From Epithemia pelagica (lineage: Eukaryota > Bacillariophyta > Bacillariophyceae > Surirellales > Surirellaceae): 64,000 nucleotides of DNA. The stretch covers positions 2,108,001 through 2,172,000 of the forward strand of contig OX337228.1 in assembly GCA_946965045.2 (NCBI GenBank), written 5' to 3'. Each line of letters opens with the position of its first letter. Position 1 is the stretch's first letter. Shown one piece after another: positions 55,790 through 64,000 of this stretch. Made by a program: the position numbers and the translations under genes. The notes beneath the pieces are model-generated. The model was given only the letters and a program-made list of their open reading frames with translations, was not told the DNA's origin and ran no database searches.

Positions 55790-58700
55790 ATGACAACCAA
55801 ACCTCAATATTCGAGTGTGCAACAACACGACGACGACCAAGACCAAGAAGAACCCAATCCCATGTTCCATGACGACGACGACGACGATGAAGAAGATCCC
55901 CTCGCTGCGAATTCGCAACACCGCGACAAGCAACAGCACCCAAGACCTCGGCAACATTCCAATCACCACAACAACAATAACAACAATCAAGTAGTGTATT
56001 TGCTGTGGGTCGTGTTGATCACCTTGGTGGGTGCGATTCTGGTGGGATTGCTCCTCGTTCGGAGAGGTGCATCCAACAGCAGCATCAAGGACGCCACCCA
56101 CAACGACAACGACAACAACGACCCACTGGTGGGCTTGACGCACACAACATCCGGTTCCTCGTCGTCATCGTCGTCGTATGTGGTTTCGCACACGAGTCAA
56201 CCACTTCCCTGGGATCCCTTGAATCTCAACCACAACAACAAGAAGAATGAATGGGCTTTGCCACAATCACCTTTGCCCTGGATGGACCATTCTGGCACCC
56301 ACCCGGAGGACAACAATGACGACGACGAGGACGAACCAGGTGGCGCCTATCTGATTCAGCCGCACATTGTCAATGATACCTTGGTGTTTGTGGCCGAAGG
56401 GGATTTGTACATGACTCGACTACTCGATACTACTACTTCTACTACCGTGACAATGTCGGCGGCTTGGAAATTGACCACGACGGTGGGCAATGTGCGGACA
56501 CCCCGCTGGCATCCGACCCTCCCTCTGGTGGCCTACACGGCCACCTACACGGCGCATCGACAAGTCTACCTGACCGATTTTCGATCCACCAGCAATAGCA
56601 GTCCTCGACAGTACCAACTCACGTATTGGAATGGACCCGGCGTGTGGGACGTTGTGGGGTGGAAAACGGACGATACACTCCTCGTGGCAGCGCCGTCCCA
56701 GGCCGTCTCCTTGCCCGATACACGATTGTACGAAATTACCTTGTCGTCCTCGTCGTCGTCGTCGTCATTGTTGTTTGAGGAGGGAGCTGGGAAGACTCTG
56801 AGTGCGTCTCCCACTACCACCACTCCCTTGCAAATTACCCCCATCCCCTTGGCACAAGCCATTGATGGAGTGTATTATCCTCCTTCTTCATCATCAACCA
56901 CCACCAGCACCAAGAATCAAGAGGACCACAAGAACCACCAGGACTGTTTGGTCTTTACCCGCGTCCAGCAATCGTCTCATACCATTCGCTATGTGGGCGG
57001 TACGGCCGAATCCTTGTGGCTCTATTGTCACGGTCAAGACCAAGCCTTGGCCTTGACGCACGATTACAATGGAACCAGCAAACACGCGCAGTTTTATCGA
57101 CTGCCCAACGACCCCGAGGACGAAGATACTCGTATGTGGGACTTTGTCTTGTTTCTCAGTGATCGCTCCTGGAATTCCGAGACGGCGTCCTGGTATCCCA
57201 CCACCATGAATTTGTGGGCCTTGCCCTTGTCCACGACTGGGGGACTGGAGGCCTATTATGACCATCCTTCTCCGCCAGAGTCGCCGCAGTATTCGGACCA
57301 GGGTGCCGCGGTAGACGTGTCGGCCATGACGCGTCCCATTGCGTTGACGCAAATTTCGTGCGATTTAAATGGTCAATCGCTTCAAGAATATTCCGTGGAT
57401 GCCGTCACGGGGCGGATCGTTCTACGAGTCGGTGCCGATCTCTATACACTCTCGGCGCACCAAATGGCGCCCCGCTTGCGGTATGCCGCTCGACAGGTCG
57501 TCAACAACAACAACAACGACGACAAGAATCCAGGCACGACGGATACGGCTTCCTTACCGCCCCTGGTGCCGCCGACCCGCTTGTCCATTTCCGTGTTCAG
57601 TGATTTTCACGAAACACACGAACGACTCATTCCCTTGCAAATGCACAAACATTTTGAGTTTGCCGATGTCATTGTCATGGGAGATTCCGAGGATGCAATA
57701 CCTCCCGCAGCTCTCTTGACGGTTCGAGGACAAGCTTGGATGACGCCACGATTGTCGTCGTCGTCGTCATCGCCAACACCCTATCAAGGGGGCGGACAGA
57801 ACTTGCCGGGTCGAACCTACCGATTGGCACCCAGCAGTTTGACCGGAGGATCCCTGCGCGTTTTGGTGGCCAAAACCATTCCTCCTCCGCAGTCTTTTTC
57901 GTCTCACAAGAGCAGTCGCACTCGTTGGGCCGTGATTCTTGCAACCAATCCCAAGAGCCCCACGGCCGAATTGGCCTTTTACGTTCTTCCCAGTCACCCT
58001 GGAGCACCCAATTCCTTTTCGACGCCATCACAACCTCCTCCCTTGTTGGAGGAGGGTCTGGGCAGTATCTATGCCGAGTCTGTCGTGGTCAGTCCCTGTG
58101 GCCGACGACTGGCCTGGGCCGATACCAATGGACGAATTTGTGTCATGAATCTACCACTGGTCTACCAAGAGGATTGGGCCGAAACCAACACCAACAGCAC
58201 CACGAATGAGTCAGGGTTCAACCGCACGAACAACAGCAACAAAAGCAGCAACTCCAATTTGTACACTGTATTGCCATCTCACAATGAATATGGGGAACCC
58301 ATGGTGGCCAGTCACGACTTGACCCTTACCTGGAGTCCAGGAGGACGCTATTTGGCCGTCAATCATTTGGCACAGAACCAATTCTTTGTGATTACATTGG
58401 TAGATTGTGGTCTTGCTCCCAGCCCCCAATCGTCCACGACGACAACTACCCGGAGCAACACCACCACGACTCGTACCGTCACCACCACGGAGGCTCGCCG
58501 TATGACACTGGGACGTGCCGTCCAAGTGACACCCAGTCGATTCAACTCGGTCGGATGCTATTTTGGTAGCACACGAGCGGATACAAAGTTGGATCAATAC
58601 CGTCAACAATGGATGGAACAACAAGCCAAGGACAAGGATACTCCCAACGACGACGACAACAACAAAGACACGAGCTCATCACCATCCTATAGCACCTTGT

Positions 58701-60895
58701 ACTTTTTGACCGATCGCAATGTCATGACCGACACGTCGAGTCCATGGGGAACACGCATGCCCTTGCCGCACTTTTCCAAATCCATGGTCTTGTATGCACT
58801 TCCCTTGGACGACCACCGTGACAAAGAGGGCAACTCTCCATTGCCAATGGGACGGTTCTCGAGTGGTGGAGCCATGGAAGTCATGGTCGATCGTATTGCG
58901 GCCTGGGATGAGCAACAGGGATCGCAAGAGAAGGACGACCAAGTCGACGAATCCCTCAAGAATACTGACAAGGATGACGACAAGGACACAACCAAAGAGG
59001 AAGAGGACGAAGAAGCGGAAATCGTCTTTCCAAATGATGTGGATATTGAGTTTGGTGATAAGGATTTGTCCTTGGCCAGAACTGCCTATCGCGTTGTGCA
59101 CATTCCCAAAGATAGATATATCAGTCTGCTTTCGCAAACGTCGGACGGAAGCTTTGTCTTTGTGTCGACCAACGAACAAAAACAGGTACTGCTAAAAATT
59201 TTTGCCGCCAAGGACTATCCCTCGGACGCCTTTGAAGATGCGAAGTCGGTACCCATGACTTCCATGATTGCTTTTGGGCTCAGTACTTGTGGCAAGTGGG
59301 TGATTTTGGTTCACAAAGATGGAGAACTCCAGGTGGTTTCCAATACGCTTTCGGGAATCACGGCAGCAGCTCAAGACAAGGAATTGGACAAGGTTGCGTC
59401 CGATGATGTGGTCATGTCAGTATGGCCTCAACTGGAATATCAACAAATGTACAGTGATGCTTGGAGAATGTTACGTGACTATTTTTATGATGCCGATATG
59501 CACAAGGTGAACTGGGAAGACATCCATAAACGGTATGCGCCCTTAGTAGCACGGGTGAAGAAACGAGAAGATTTGGATGACATTTTGGGACAAATGGCTT
59601 CCGAATTGAGTGCCCTCCATGTGTTTGTTAGCGGTGGTGAATACAGCTCACCCTTCAAAGACGACCGAATCTTGGTGTCAGCGCACGAACCCGCTAGTTT
59701 GGGTGCTACGCTTCAACGTAGTGCGGAGTGGAACGGCTATCTCATCACGGAAATTGCCCATCGTGATCCCGATTATAACATGGTCGAAAGCCATGCAGTG
59801 TACTCGCCCTTGTCTGATCAAGCCCTCAGACCCTCGGGGCAGAAAGGATTACAGGTGGGAGATGTTATTGTAGGCGTGAATGGAGAAAGCGCCTTTTGGG
59901 GCGTACCCGATGTACACATGTTGTTGCGTGGCCAAGCAGGGTGGACGGTTCGATTGGAAGTTCTTCGTCTTGCGTCAGGAACGGCAACTTCCGACGTAGC
60001 TCCAGAGACGGTCATATCGGAACCGGTCGTAGTGGTCCCAATCACACAAGCGGCGGCTTCAGATCTGCGCTACAACGCCTGGGAATACCAGACTCGTCAA
60101 AAGGCCAAGAATATGGCTGAGAGTTATGGATTTTCGGTTGCATACATTCATTTACGGAGCATGTCGAGAGAGGACATGGACGCGTTTGCCAGGTCTTATT
60201 TCGAAGATTACAACAAGGACGCCATGATTCTAGACCTGAGACATAATCGTGGAGGGAACATTGACTCTTGGATCAGTTCTGTCCTGCAACGGAAGCCAGT
60301 TTACTACTTTGGTGATCGTTTCAATAAACGTCCGTCTGGCAGAGATATGGACTGGAATCAGCACTTTGCCTTTAATGGCATGATTATAGTCGTGCTGATT
60401 GATGAGAAAACATCCAGTGATGGCGAAGGTTTGGCTCGTGTCATTTCCGAACTTGAACTGGGATTTCTCATTGGCAAAAGAACGTGGGGAGGCGGCATTT
60501 GGCTATCGCAAGACAACCGGTTAGTGGATGGTGGCATTGCCTCAGCTCCGGAAGATGGCGTGTATGATGAAAAATGGGGTTGGGGCTTGGGAATTGGTAA
60601 GTGTGTTTCTGCGTTTTGTTTCGAGTACCACGGGATAGTTCTCGTTGCAGACACAGTATGTTTCTCATTTCATGTGGGCTTGTTTCTATCATTTCCAGAA
60701 CAACAAGGCGTGATGCCCGACTTGGAGGTTGACAACAATCCTCGTATATGGTTTGATGGAAAGGACACTCAGCTCGAACGTGCCATTGAAAAGATTCAAC
60801 AAGAATGGCAAAAGATTGGTAGTCAAAATCCCAATCCGCCACTTCCACCTGATAAGCCGGACATGTCCCTAAAGAACGAACAGTGTCAATCATAA
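55790..60895 (+). CDS. Tricorn-type serine protease, membrane-anchored
   Basis: Two exons (55790-60596, 60699-60895) encode 1,667 aa against about 1,070 for archaeal tricorn. The acidic/His/Asn-rich N-terminus is followed by one membrane helix (residues 68-90), making a type II membrane protein. Beta-propeller-like repeats (GDLYMTRLLDT, RTPRWHPTLPLVAYTA, RYLAVNHLAQNQFFV) fill about 170-1200 with long low-complexity inserts. The catalytic part has His1277 in LSALHVFVSGG, a PDZ domain (about 1345-1405, LQVGDVIVGVNGES), and Ser1543 in KTSSDGEGLARV, in tricorn order. Known: tricorn trims peptides released by the proteasome. Here it probably acts in the lumen of the secretory pathway or plastid envelope. 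Confidence 0.85.
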   Translation: MTTKPQYSSVQQHDDDQDQEEPNPMFHDDDDDDEEDPLAANSQHRDKQQHPRPRQHSNHHNNNNNNQVVYLLWVVLITLVGAILVGLLLVRRGASNSSIKDATHNDNDNNDPLVGLTHTTSGSSSSSSSYVVSHTSQPLPWDPLNLNHNNKKNEWALPQSPLPWMDHSGTHPEDNNDDDEDEPGGAYLIQPHIVNDTLVFVAEGDLYMTRLLDTTTSTTVTMSAAWKLTTTVGNVRTPRWHPTLPLVAYTATYTAHRQVYLTDFRSTSNSSPRQYQLTYWNGPGVWDVVGWKTDDTLLVAAPSQAVSLPDTRLYEITLSSSSSSSSLLFEEGAGKTLSASPTTTTPLQITPIPLAQAIDGVYYPPSSSSTTTSTKNQEDHKNHQDCLVFTRVQQSSHTIRYVGGTAESLWLYCHGQDQALALTHDYNGTSKHAQFYRLPNDPEDEDTRMWDFVLFLSDRSWNSETASWYPTTMNLWALPLSTTGGLEAYYDHPSPPESPQYSDQGAAVDVSAMTRPIALTQISCDLNGQSLQEYSVDAVTGRIVLRVGADLYTLSAHQMAPRLRYAARQVVNNNNNDDKNPGTTDTASLPPLVPPTRLSISVFSDFHETHERLIPLQMHKHFEFADVIVMGDSEDAIPPAALLTVRGQAWMTPRLSSSSSSPTPYQGGGQNLPGRTYRLAPSSLTGGSLRVLVAKTIPPPQSFSSHKSSRTRWAVILATNPKSPTAELAFYVLPSHPGAPNSFSTPSQPPPLLEEGLGSIYAESVVVSPCGRRLAWADTNGRICVMNLPLVYQEDWAETNTNSTTNESGFNRTNNSNKSSNSNLYTVLPSHNEYGEPMVASHDLTLTWSPGGRYLAVNHLAQNQFFVITLVDCGLAPSPQSSTTTTTRSNTTTTRTVTTTEARRMTLGRAVQVTPSRFNSVGCYFGSTRADTKLDQYRQQWMEQQAKDKDTPNDDDNNKDTSSSPSYSTLYFLTDRNVMTDTSSPWGTRMPLPHFSKSMVLYALPLDDHRDKEGNSPLPMGRFSSGGAMEVMVDRIAAWDEQQGSQEKDDQVDESLKNTDKDDDKDTTKEEEDEEAEIVFPNDVDIEFGDKDLSLARTAYRVVHIPKDRYISLLSQTSDGSFVFVSTNEQKQVLLKIFAAKDYPSDAFEDAKSVPMTSMIAFGLSTCGKWVILVHKDGELQVVSNTLSGITAAAQDKELDKVASDDVVMSVWPQLEYQQMYSDAWRMLRDYFYDADMHKVNWEDIHKRYAPLVARVKKREDLDDILGQMASELSALHVFVSGGEYSSPFKDDRILVSAHEPASLGATLQRSAEWNGYLITEIAHRDPDYNMVESHAVYSPLSDQALRPSGQKGLQVGDVIVGVNGESAFWGVPDVHMLLRGQAGWTVRLEVLRLASGTATSDVAPETVISEPVVVVPITQAAASDLRYNAWEYQTRQKAKNMAESYGFSVAYIHLRSMSREDMDAFARSYFEDYNKDAMILDLRHNRGGNIDSWISSVLQRKPVYYFGDRFNKRPSGRDMDWNQHFAFNGMIIVVLIDEKTSSDGEGLARVISELELGFLIGKRTWGGGIWLSQDNRLVDGGIASAPEDGVYDEKWGWGLGIGKCVSAFCFEYHGIVLVADTVCFSFHVGLFLSFPEQQGVMPDLEVDNNPRIWFDGKDTQLERAIEKIQQEWQKIGSQNPNPPLPPDKPDMSLKNEQCQS

Positions 60896-60979
60896 TGATT
60901 GGAAATTCAAGTTGGAGCGTGAGTGGTGATATGAAAGTATCGGGTTTGGAAATTTAACGTAAAATTTTGGCTAGGTGTG

Positions 60980-62548
60980 TTAGATCGACGTGTGTTGTTT
61001 GCTTTCATCATCACCCACATGACTCAAGAGCCGATCTAATCTGCGGTTGTAGGGTGCGAAAAACTCGTTCAACCACCTCTTGAATTGGGGAGAAATTTTA
61101 TGCGTTGTGTATTGCGTAACCATGGCCCTTTCTGTTTGCTCGAATTCGGGCATGGCTGAGAGACCTAGCCATTCCAAGATGTCATTGGTCGTATTGGGAG
61201 TCTCCTTGAGAGCATTGCTCCACACAATCTTCATATCACGAGCTGGATCTTTGTTTGCCAATCGTAGATTACGATACCAATCTTCGAGTTGCAACGCATA
61301 GAGGGACCTCGCCACGGGGCGATCGCCCAAACCGACATGGACCGTTCGTTGGTACTTATGCCATGCTTCCAGCTCCGCGGAACTTCCCATGTACTGGGGA
61401 ATTTCCTTCAGATTTTGAGGCAGCACCCCTGCTTGTTGCAACAAGTGGATATCGTGCTGGACCCACGTCTCGAACGGTGGAAGTTTATAATTTGCGCGCA
61501 GTGGATCGCGGAGAAAGTTGTAATGAGAAAACAAACGATCGACAGGATCCCGTAGAATAACAATCATCTTGACCCATGGTATGGTGCACAAAATAGCTTG
61601 TGACGAATACTCGGAGTATAAGAGATAATCGGGTGTGGCTTCTCCCGTTATGACGGATGGGTTTCGTATGATCCTGGATACAGGGAATGCTGGAAACAGC
61701 ATGGTTCGCGCCGCCTCCACTTGCACTGGACTACCGATCGTCGTCTGCTCCTTCCAATGAGGAAATCTCATGGGAATAAAGTAGAGGAGTTCTTTGTGTG
61801 GACCAATCATGATTTGTGGGTGATGGGACAATGTCTGAAAGAGAGCTGTTGTTCCTCCCTTCTTGGCTCCGAGAATCAAGAAACCTGGCGTACGTCGTTG
61901 CCACTCTGTCGGTGTCTGCCAATTCTCCACATTTGTCAAGTTACAGTGTTGCCGAATGTACGGTGGAATAGCATAGTCATGGCTGCCAGTGTCGGGAGAG
62001 TTGGAGACTGATGCTTGGCCCATTGGCGAGTACTTTGTGCTTGCCCAACGAATCGGACCCCGTGTAAAATTCTGGTGATTCCACGGTGGTTGATGAAAGG
62101 GCTCCGCCATCCATTGGTTCATGGATCTTCTCCTCATTCTCCATTTCCGTGCTCTATCAAGATTTGGAGAGTCGGGAGATGGAAGAGTCTTTGGCCTGTG
62201 GATGGTATGTTCCTCTTTTCTTCGGTCGGCCTCCAAATCCACCCAATCTTGTGATCCTTTGACTGTCGAAATAGTCGTGGTGGCAGATACAGAAGAATTT
62301 GCGGTGACGGGGAGGTTGTCAGCAAAGGAAGACTGATCCGCAACAAGCTTGAGTGTTCGAACATCCAATCCCATGGTCGTGGAGTCCACCAGAAGGGACT
62401 CCAGAAGAATCAGGCGTAGTACGCCAACGAAAAACGATAAAGCCATGATGGGCACAAGAATACGACGCATTCCTCTGCTGTCCGCTTGGGTACACGAGTC
62501 GAACGAGAGGAAGCGAAGCTTGTGTTTTCTGTTCCATTGGATGGTCAT
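60980..62548 (-). CDS. Golgi-type sulfotransferase, heparan N-sulfotransferase-like fold
   Basis: 522 aa from Met 62548; an in-frame Met at 62698 would add 50 residues. A membrane helix near residues 29-52 follows a short basic N-terminus, giving a type II Golgi topology. The 5'-phosphosulfate loop is FLILGAKKGGTTALFQTLSHHP and the 3'-phosphate site is VKMIVILRDPVDRLFSHYNF. TGEATPDYLL and LEDWYRNL follow as in the NDST/HS3ST family. Known: these enzymes move sulfate from PAPS to polysaccharides. In diatoms the likely targets are sulfated cell-wall or secreted polysaccharides. It lies convergent to the tricorn-like gene, with stops about 85 bp apart. Confidence 0.88.
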   Translation of the reverse strand: MTIQWNRKHKLRFLSFDSCTQADSRGMRRILVPIMALSFFVGVLRLILLESLLVDSTTMGLDVRTLKLVADQSSFADNLPVTANSSVSATTTISTVKGSQDWVDLEADRRKEEHTIHRPKTLPSPDSPNLDRARKWRMRRRSMNQWMAEPFHQPPWNHQNFTRGPIRWASTKYSPMGQASVSNSPDTGSHDYAIPPYIRQHCNLTNVENWQTPTEWQRRTPGFLILGAKKGGTTALFQTLSHHPQIMIGPHKELLYFIPMRFPHWKEQTTIGSPVQVEAARTMLFPAFPVSRIIRNPSVITGEATPDYLLYSEYSSQAILCTIPWVKMIVILRDPVDRLFSHYNFLRDPLRANYKLPPFETWVQHDIHLLQQAGVLPQNLKEIPQYMGSSAELEAWHKYQRTVHVGLGDRPVARSLYALQLEDWYRNLRLANKDPARDMKIVWSNALKETPNTTNDILEWLGLSAMPEFEQTERAMVTQYTTHKISPQFKRWLNEFFAPYNRRLDRLLSHVGDDESKQHTSI

Positions 62549-62869
62549 GGTAAAAGGAGCACGCTGGTCCACTAATGAATGAACAACTGTCCCAGGGGAG
62601 AGAGGCAAGAGGTGCGCGTCCGGATCTTGGTCTGTGCGCGTGGTGGGCACTTCCGAATGCGCGTGGACCGTTGAATGAAGTGCGCCGTCCTCAAGCACTC
62701 ACACGACAAGATAGCTTAGGTAGCGAAAACTAGAGGAATAGCCAAAGTAACAAGTAATGTCATTGTCCACCAGAAAAGAAGAGACAAAAGGGAAAAGGAC
62801 TACTATACCTTTGTTTAACAGGATATATGCTTCCCCATCTCATCGCATCGCTAAAGAGAATGGCACTTC

Positions 62870-64000
62870 CTAAAAGAGAGAACGCAACCACTTCTTGGAC
62901 GACATTGTCAAACGCATGATGAACTCCTCGTCTCTCGGCGCTGTGCTTTTCACATGACCCATGGGGAAATAGAGCGACGCGAACTGACCGACCATGGGGA
63001 AGACAGACATGGGTTCGTCAACTCGTGCCACCTGAAAGACAACTAAGGAGTCCTTCCCCGTACCACCATTGTCAGCTACTCGATGTTGCAGTTCTTGTTC
63101 CGTTTCCACAACATATGACAACTTGTGCTTGTCACAGATGCTCTTCATGGCAGAGTTACCCGGTGGCAGCGACAGTTGAAGCTGATCACGAGCTGACGAA
63201 GCATGAAATAGGATCGAGATGGGAGCGCAAGCATCCCATGTTGTACTGTCCGAACCACACCGCACGATCGTTGTGGTTTGCAAAGGCGGACGTTGAATAC
63301 CCCACAAAACGGTGCGGGCCTGGTCAGTCAACCTCACTTCTTTTGGATTGCAAACATCAACGTTTCGCAAATACTCAACCAGTAAGCAACAATAGCCACG
63401 AATCTCTTCACTCTGCACTTCTTCCACCAGATTTGCAGACGATTTGATCCATGTGGTCCCAACCGATTGTTGACGCAAAAAGTCGGATTGGTATGTGGTA
63501 TCATAGGACGGGTTCGAGCTGGGTACATAAACGGGAAACTTGGTATATTTGGCCATTTCATTACGTGGTGGAACTTCCCCAAAGATTTCGCCTTCTTGAG
63601 GACGAGCCTGGCAAGTCAAAGCAGGAGGGAAAAGTTTAGGTAATGGATTGGTAGGAATCACGTCACTATTACGTCCGCCCACTGTATAAACAGCCAACGC
63701 TGTTCGATCAAAGAGACGACGAAGATTTTTGTACGAGTCGACCATATTTCCATTAATGGCCAAGGAAATGGGCTGCGTTTGATTCAACCAATGAGCCAAC
63801 TTGTCCACTGTCGCGTAGTCCCATGGATCGGTTTCAAGCTTGGTGTAGTCCACAACAACTTTGCGCCAATATTCGGGCAACCCATTCTTGCCTTCCTCTG
63901 TCGTTGGTTCTGGTAATTTGTCGTTGAGCTTCCAGTAGGAGTGAGATTTTTCGTCGAATATGTACCCAGCTGATTCCGGAGGACCTTTCGAATCTGTATT
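62870..64000 (-). CDS. Unrecognised protein, 5' part beyond window
   Basis: The frame is open from the right edge of the window to TGA/TAA at 62870, giving 376 C-terminal residues with no stop or clear intron. The start lies outside. Content is globular with scattered cysteines: YWRKVVVDYTKLETDPWDY, GYCCLLVEYLRNVDVCN, and a C-terminal FPMVGQFASLYFPMGHVK. No family is recognised. A region PISILFHASSARDQLQL resembles a beta-strand-rich fold. The ORF is real judging by its length and composition, but a function cannot be given. Confidence 0.65.
   Translation of the reverse strand, partial: NTDSKGPPESAGYIFDEKSHSYWKLNDKLPEPTTEEGKNGLPEYWRKVVVDYTKLETDPWDYATVDKLAHWLNQTQPISLAINGNMVDSYKNLRRLFDRTALAVYTVGGRNSDVIPTNPLPKLFPPALTCQARPQEGEIFGEVPPRNEMAKYTKFPVYVPSSNPSYDTTYQSDFLRQQSVGTTWIKSSANLVEEVQSEEIRGYCCLLVEYLRNVDVCNPKEVRLTDQARTVLWGIQRPPLQTTTIVRCGSDSTTWDACAPISILFHASSARDQLQLSLPPGNSAMKSICDKHKLSYVVETEQELQHRVADNGGTGKDSLVVFQVARVDEPMSVFPMVGQFASLYFPMGHVKSTAPRDEEFIMRLTMSSKKWLRSLF

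Noticed and set aside
1-64000. tRNA, rRNA or CRISPR-like arrays
   Set aside because: No cloverleaf with conserved arms, no rRNA segment and no regularly spaced identical repeats were seen by eye.

Overview
This is nuclear DNA of a diatom, probably pennate. Genes are dense on both strands. They carry short GT-AG introns (about 60-100 nt), and several families point to stramenopiles: a CoDi-like Copia element, a KGKWT...CDPMRITKKY domain protein and FEA1/ISIP2A-like secreted proteins. Exon structures were built by hand by checking splice sites, reading frame and family motifs. No database search was possible, so all names are judgements from recognised motifs.

Layout. 1-22.8 kb is conserved housekeeping: an NDC1-like pore membrane protein, a fused two-domain fluoride exporter (FEX), the MCM8 helicase, a seven-IQ calmodulin-binding protein, an alpha/beta hydrolase, an Asp/Asn beta-hydroxylase-like protein, a membrane-anchored ethanolamine-phosphate cytidylyltransferase, a KGKWT-domain protein and two uncharacterised proteins. 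22.8-24.2 kb is a gene-poor stretch with degenerate repeats and a 43-bp tandem duplication. 24.2-38.8 kb holds three tandem paralogues of a secreted, probably iron-related (FEA1-like) protein. Between copies 1 and 2 lie an alpha-tubulin pseudogene and a decayed Copia retrotransposon whose 5' LTR is itself interrupted by a 743-bp Mutator-like non-autonomous transposon. 38.8-39.8 kb is a five-exon FAM173/ATPSCKMT-type methyltransferase gene with no long open frame.

39.9-49.6 kb is a nearly intact tyrosine-recombinase retrotransposon with split direct repeats (A1-ORFs-B1A2-B2, Ngaro/PAT-like). Its Gag-like and RT ORFs share one frame and are separated only by TGA-CGG followed by a 13-nt-arm stem-loop, which is the layout of a programmed readthrough signal. 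49.9-64 kb returns to host genes: an MFSD13A/TMEM180-like carrier, a tudor-like protein, a SNAP-25-like Qbc SNARE fused to a beta-trefoil-like domain, a membrane-anchored tricorn-type protease of about 1,670 residues, a Golgi-type sulfotransferase and the 3' part of an unrecognised gene cut by the window edge.

The strongest leads are the readthrough module and architecture of the tyrosine-recombinase element, the FEA1-like trio, the SNARE fusion, and the nested transposon with a clean 10-bp target duplication.
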